DNA of 64,000 nt, taken from the NCBI RefSeq assembly GCF_026262505.1, contig NC_067203.1, positions 6,510,001 through 6,574,000 on the forward strand, read 5' to 3'. Shown here piece after piece: positions 59,810 to 64,000 of the stretch; within the stretch, counting starts at the first letter, position 1, and each line of letters opens with the position of its first letter. A model generated the notes under the pieces. That model ran no database searches and had not been told where the DNA came from. It was given only the letters and a program-made list of their open reading frames with translations. Source of the DNA: Trichomonas vaginalis G3 (lineage: Eukaryota; Parabasalia; Trichomonadida; Trichomonadidae). The translations under genes and the position numbers were made by a program.

Positions 59810-60318
59810 AAATCTTCTGAAAAATAATATCACATAAACTCATATTATTTTCTAATATATAACTATTTTATATAAAAATCAAATTCAATGATCTTAAAAG
59901 CGAAGGATAAACCTCAAAATTTACGAATATAATGAGTGGGAATATAATGCTTATTTATCATAAAACCATATGAAATATTAATTTTTGCTTTACGCCTAAT
60001 TTTTGACGACAATTAGCAAAAAAATGTTAAATGTTAACACTCAGTCCATTTGAATATAAAAATAAAATTGACTTTGATTAAATGTTTTTATTTATCATGC
60101 AATTCTTCTTGCTAATTGTCGTCAAAATTAGGCGTAAAGCAAAAATTAATATTTCATATGGTTTTTATGATAAATAAGCATTATATTCCCACTCATTATA
60201 TTCGTAAATTTTGAGGTTTATCCTTCGCTTTTAAGATCATTGAATTTGATTTTTATATAAAATAGTTATATATTAGAAAATAATATGAGTTTATGTGATA
60301 TTATTTTTCAGAAGATTT
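59810..60318. mobile_element. 509 bp near-perfect palindromic element (foldback)
   Basis: Two arms of about 210 bases (59810-60019 and 60109-60318) are almost perfect inverted repeats around an 89-base centre. Ends read AAATCTTCTGAAAAATAATA and its complement. Inner arm ends read GACGACAATTAGCAA and TTGCTAATTGTCGTC. Only one or two single-base length differences were seen between arms. No target duplication is obvious. It lies directly before the decayed BspA-like gene and may have removed or displaced its head and promoter. Confidence 0.9.
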
Positions 60319-60393
60319 CATTCTATATGCCTATGAAAAGTACTCTCAAAACTAACTTTTTCCTAATTATAATTAAATCTAGAATATTGTATT

Positions 60394-61065
60394 ATGCTTA
60401 GTATTATTTCATTTTTCTCATTCAATTTAGAATTTACAAATGTCAAAAAATTGAGAGCTGTCACTTTTGATGAATTTCTGTTTACAACAGAAATAGTTTT
60501 TCAACAAGGAAGCACAGAACATTCATTCATTGTAAGTGGATCTGGGACCCTTCCTATCTTGAATCAGAACACAGATGCAACTGAGTTATTTATTAGGGGA
60601 TTTAATTCAACTTCTGATCAGAGTTTTCTGAATTATCATCAATTAATTAATATTGTTTTCGATGAAAACTTGATTACTTTAAATGATGGCTTATTATTGG
60701 GTACTAAAGTAGATACTTTTACAATTCCAAAAAATGCAAAGAATCTTATAGCAAATCCTTTTGATAACGGTATTTATATGAAAAATATATTTGTTGACCA
60801 CGAAAATCAATTTTATTGTGATATAGACGGCGTTTTATATACCAAAGATAAGAAAACACTTGTTTTTTGGCCCGGAAATCATGGTGAAACTGAAGTTATC
60901 GTCCCAAAATTTGTTGAGAAACTATCAAGCGGTGCTTTTTCAGCAAGCGACACAATTAAATTTATACTAATCCCTCAGAAAGTTAAGAAAATCGGATTTC
61001 AACTATATAAAATGACTGCGATAAAAAAAAGTTCTTGTTTTGAACAAGAATCTTTCTTCTCTTGA
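60394..61065 (+). pseudogene. BspA-like surface protein gene, decayed
   Basis: A 223-codon frame with BspA-type leucine-rich motifs: TFTIPKNAKNLIANPF, DIDGVLYTKDKKTLVFWP, EVIVPKFVEKLSSGAF and FILIPQKVKKIGF. The DGVLYxKDxKTLxxxP string is a hallmark of trichomonad BspA-like proteins, which are surface or secreted. After residue 209 the frame runs into an A-rich stretch (61021-61030) and stops at 61063-61065. A related reading continues in another frame to about 61130 (LEFTISQGLSNSIVQFYP), so a frame shift is likely. The usual C-terminal part is missing. The head is short and weakly hydrophobic, with the palindromic element just upstream. Confidence 0.7.
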
Positions 61066-61707
61066 GTTCACTATTTCTCAAGGTTTATCAAACTCTATTG
61101 TTCAATTTTATCCTCTAACTGAATGTTCACTATGTAAGGATCGGAAATCATATTATAATAATCATCTCTTATATATTATCATAATAATTTCGTGAAACAT
61201 TAGAAAGTAATTTGAGAATTTTTGTTCCCTTATCGATACTAGAAATTAAATTTGTGCATATATTAGATGAGAACTTTCTTGAAATATTATAATTGATAAA
61301 TATCTATTTATCTTTATTACGGTGTGTCTTATGGAGTATAGAAATGGTTAAATATCCTGAGATCTTTCTAATTAAACTATAGTTTTTTTCTAAGAGAAAA
61401 ATACCTCCAAGAATTTCGATTTTTTTATTCAAAATTTGGCATAGATGAAGGCACTGACTTCTTGAAGTTCCTTGTTTGCCATTTAAGCATATGAATCAGT
61501 ATCCAAAAAGGAACTTATTTATATGTTTATTCAAAAGACATTAGGATGTAATTTAAATAATTTCTAAAAAACTCAAAAGGTCAATTATAGGGTATGTTTT
61601 ATGAACATATTGATCAATAAACTGATGATTATGGTTCAAAATATTGCTATTTCAGTGACTTGATGCATATTTAATTATTGTTCAAATCAAGTCCTATTAA
61701 ATATGTT
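61066..61707. other. Decayed tail of the BspA-like gene and spacer
   Basis: About 640 bases. The first 65 still show BspA-like coding in a shifted frame; the rest has no recognised feature. Confidence 0.5.
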
Positions 61708-62634
61708 TCAATTTAGTAAGAATTGAAGAAATAGTATCACAGATGAATGAGAAATAAGATTTATATTGCTGCATAAATTATATTTATATTGAATATTGCA
61801 ATCTTCGTTAAAATTCAAGTAATGGGTTCCAGAGAATTGAACAGAAGGTTGTTGTGGTTGAAATGAGTTTTCTGAAAACGAACAAAATTGAATATTAACT
61901 GGTAGATACGAAAATGAATTGGCAATATTTTTATAAAATACGCAAGATGTAAAAAGTATATTAGAATCACACCCACTAATAAAGTAATAGCTTTGGCACG
62001 AGTTATTCACAAAATTTAAATTTGTAATTTTTGAGTCTGTAACAATACTCACAACCCCACTTCCGGAATACTTGTTTTCTAAGCAATTAGAGTATGAGAT
62101 ATTAGATATTACTGCACCTTTGTAGATGTAAAAAAATGGAGTTTGATAAGCAAAGTTTGTTGAACAGTTAATATATTTTATATCGATATTTCCATTTATG
62201 TGGTGCATAACATCTGGTTTTGTCGATTGTCGATGACAATTGAAAATTGAAATTATTTCGGCTGAATTAGATGAATTTTGTGTGGGTTCGATAGTAACAT
62301 AACAGTAATGAGCTTTAGTATTTGAACAGCAATCAGTACAACAAATAGATTTTTGTTTGCATGAATGAACAGGATCAAGATAGAAGCATGATCCTTGATT
62401 AGTTGCTGAAATGGTGTCGAATATTGAATATTCAATGAAAACATTTGTTGTTGATTTAGAAAAGTAAACAGGAGATTCACCTTCGAGGTTAGAAAATAAG
62501 TTATTGTTAACAAGATAATTGTTTACCTGTTGACCAACAACATTTGCAGATGTTAGTCTCCAAAAACTATTCCCTTTGAATATCTCCTCAAACTCATTGC
62601 TCAAATATTTTGTTCTGAATTTTTTGAGATTCAT
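61708..62634 (-). CDS. Beta-helix-like cysteine-containing surface protein, probably partial
   Basis: 308 residues. Short repeated strands with Asn, Ser and Cys ladders (FIEYSIFDTISATNQGSCFYL; ISNISYSNCLENKYSGSGVVSI; ILFTSCVFYKN; IQFCSFSENSFQ) are typical of right-handed beta-helix surface proteins of trichomonads. A CCTDCCSNTKAHYC cluster lies at about 98-112. A signal peptide is not visible at the start, and the C-terminus ends in a hydrophobic LISHSSVILFLQFLLN without the usual membrane span plus short cytosolic tail, so both ends may be cut or it may be a gene fragment. Adhesion or surface roles are assumed for this class. Confidence 0.5.
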   Translation of the reverse strand: MNLKKFRTKYLSNEFEEIFKGNSFWRLTSANVVGQQVNNYLVNNNLFSNLEGESPVYFSKSTTNVFIEYSIFDTISATNQGSCFYLDPVHSCKQKSICCTDCCSNTKAHYCYVTIEPTQNSSNSAEIISIFNCHRQSTKPDVMHHINGNIDIKYINCSTNFAYQTPFFYIYKGAVISNISYSNCLENKYSGSGVVSIVTDSKITNLNFVNNSCQSYYFISGCDSNILFTSCVFYKNIANSFSYLPVNIQFCSFSENSFQPQQPSVQFSGTHYLNFNEDCNIQYKYNLCSNINLISHSSVILFLQFLLN

Positions 62635-62701
62635 TCAAAAAAATTCAGAGGTATAACATTTTTTGAAAGTGTCACTTTTATCCGATTATCAAAAAAATTT
62701 T

Positions 62702-63979
62702 ATGACTGTTACAACAAGACCAGCATATATGCTTAACAAAAGAGATAGGATATTTACCAACATAAATGGTGTTGATGAAAGTGATCTCCAATCATGTATG
62801 AAAAGAGGTGATTGGAATGATACTCAAAAAATTATTGCAAACGGAAAGAAGTATATACTTGATGAGGTCAGAAAATCCGAATTACGTGGAAGGAGTGGTG
62901 CCGGATTGCTTACTTACAAAAAATGGGAAGAAATTTTAACTTCCAAACAGCTTCCTCATTACTTATGCATAAATGGTAATGAAAGTGAGCCTGGTACATG
63001 TAAGGATCGCCAAATATTACAAAATGAACCACAAAAAATCATCGAAGGCGCATTTCTTGCTTCATACGCTTTAGATGTTCATAGATGCTATGTATATGTT
63101 CGTGGACATTACACAAAAGAAGCCAAGAGATTACAATTAGCCATTGATGAAGCTAAAAAAGCCAACTTAATCGGCAAAAATAATAAATTTGGTTGGGACT
63201 TCGAGATAAACGTCCATCCAGGTGCAGGTGCATATGTATGTGGTGAACAGACAGGTTTAATGACCTCTCTTGAAGGAAATCCAGGCACTCCGCGCCAAAA
63301 ACCACCACAACCATTTGAAAAAGGACTTTTCCAATGTCCGACTGTTGTTGATAACGTCGAAACCATTTCCACAATATCCTCTATCTGTAGAAGAGGCGGA
63401 AAGTGGTTCTCTTCTCTCGGAATTCCTGGTTCTCGTGGTCCAAAAATTTACCAAATATCAGGACACGTAAACAGGCCATGTATTGTCGAAGAAACTCTTG
63501 GAATGTCACTGAAAGAATTGATAGATGTCCATGGATCTGGTGTACGAGGTGGCTGGGATAATTTACAATGCATTATTCCAGGAGGAACATCATGTCCGCC
63601 AATAACAAAGGAACAAGCGAAAAATGCTATTCTTGGCTTCGATGAAATGAGTAAAATCGGTTCTGGATTAGGCACTGGTTCTTTAGTTGTTATTGATAAT
63701 ACGGCAGATATTGTAGAAGTATACAGACGCATTGCCAATTTCTACAAAGATGAATGCTGTGGGCAATGCAAACAATGTGTTGAAGGAACAGAAACAATGG
63801 CTGAGATATTTGATAAAATTGCAAGAGGAAAAGGTACAAAGGATGATGTTAAACATCTTGAGGAAGTTGCTTTTGGAATGAAGAAGTATATTTGTTCATT
63901 TTCTGTTGGTGCTTCTGATCCAATTCGTGGATTCCTCAAGGTTTTCAAGAACAAGCTTCTTGAAAGATGCATTCACTAA
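62702..63979 (+). CDS. Ndh51: Hydrogenosomal NADH dehydrogenase 51 kDa subunit (NuoF-like)
   Basis: 425 residues from the ATG at 62702. It oxidises NADH and passes electrons through FMN and a 4Fe-4S cluster. The NADH site motif is at about 63-69 (GRSGAGL; most family members have GRGGAGF), then CINGNESEPGTCKDR (89-103), the FMN-binding GAGAYVCGEQTGLMTSLEG (174-192) and the cluster ligands C353, C356, C359 (in CCGQCKQC) and C398. All ligands are present. In trichomonads this protein pairs with a 24 kDa subunit in hydrogenosomes and reoxidises NADH to reduced ferredoxin. The first 20 residues (MTVTTRPAYMLNKRDRIF) have basic and hydroxyl residues that could be a short import signal. It is divergent from the beta-helix gene across 67 bases. 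Confidence 0.92.
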   Translation: MTVTTRPAYMLNKRDRIFTNINGVDESDLQSCMKRGDWNDTQKIIANGKKYILDEVRKSELRGRSGAGLLTYKKWEEILTSKQLPHYLCINGNESEPGTCKDRQILQNEPQKIIEGAFLASYALDVHRCYVYVRGHYTKEAKRLQLAIDEAKKANLIGKNNKFGWDFEINVHPGAGAYVCGEQTGLMTSLEGNPGTPRQKPPQPFEKGLFQCPTVVDNVETISTISSICRRGGKWFSSLGIPGSRGPKIYQISGHVNRPCIVEETLGMSLKELIDVHGSGVRGGWDNLQCIIPGGTSCPPITKEQAKNAILGFDEMSKIGSGLGTGSLVVIDNTADIVEVYRRIANFYKDECCGQCKQCVEGTETMAEIFDKIARGKGTKDDVKHLEEVAFGMKKYICSFSVGASDPIRGFLKVFKNKLLERCIH

Positions 63980-64000
63980 ATATTTCGACTAAAAAAATAT

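Overview
The window looks like nuclear DNA of a trichomonad (Parabasalia; most like Tritrichomonas or Trichomonas). The evidence is: AT-rich, apparently intronless genes; many start codons preceded within about 20 bases by a TCA(T)-type Initiator; ankyrin proteins with the trichomonad-type DUF3447-like head; a BspA-like surface gene; a hydrogenosomal-type NADH dehydrogenase 51 kDa subunit; and a very high load of DNA transposons, including a Polinton/Maverick-type virus-like element. Species identity is inference.

Region 1 (1 to about 12.8 kb): the right-hand part of a virus-like element of the Polinton/Maverick or Polinton-like-virus kind. It carries a KilA-N-type protein, FtsK/HerA packaging ATPase, superfamily 3 helicase, candidate minor capsid, major capsid, a 1084-residue structural-looking protein and several unknowns. 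No family B polymerase, integrase or protease lies in the visible part. It is mostly whole, with roughly two breaks, and looks young. It sits inside a small inverted-repeat transposon, which sits inside a larger hairpin-rich repeat.

Region 2 (12.8 to 37.8 kb): three copies (A, B, C) of a roughly 1.6 kb non-coding repeat built of strings of long imperfect hairpins, with insertions nested in them (a 947 bp multi-hairpin MITE in B, a 418 bp MITE in C, a 2.2 kb Mutator-like insertion at the end of C that holds a 1 kb TA-flanked element). Between A and B is an island of host genes: CARMIL-like leucine-rich-repeat protein, ankyrin protein, CCA-adding enzyme, cyclin, a nucleoplasmin-like small protein and a long coiled-coil protein. 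At 36.3 to 37.1 kb lies a second hairpin-cluster repeat of similar design.

Region 3 (39 to 50 kb): a small conserved-looking gene, an importin-alpha-like armadillo protein, an unknown helical protein, an MdaB-like quinone reductase and two ankyrin genes in an inverted duplication. One ankyrin copy is cut by a hAT-like insertion with an 8 bp target duplication and has an expanded array of near-identical 99 bp repeats.

Region 4 (50 to 64 kb): a double-chromodomain protein whose Snf2 ATPase motifs are lost and which ends in FYRN/FYRC; a flavodoxin-like protein with a tandem gene fragment; a syntaxin-16/Tlg2-type SNARE; two unknown proteins; a 509 bp near-perfect palindromic element; a decayed BspA-like gene; a beta-helix-like surface protein; and the hydrogenosomal NADH dehydrogenase 51 kDa subunit. 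Genes are monocistronic with short spacers. No tRNA, rRNA or CRISPR was recognised.
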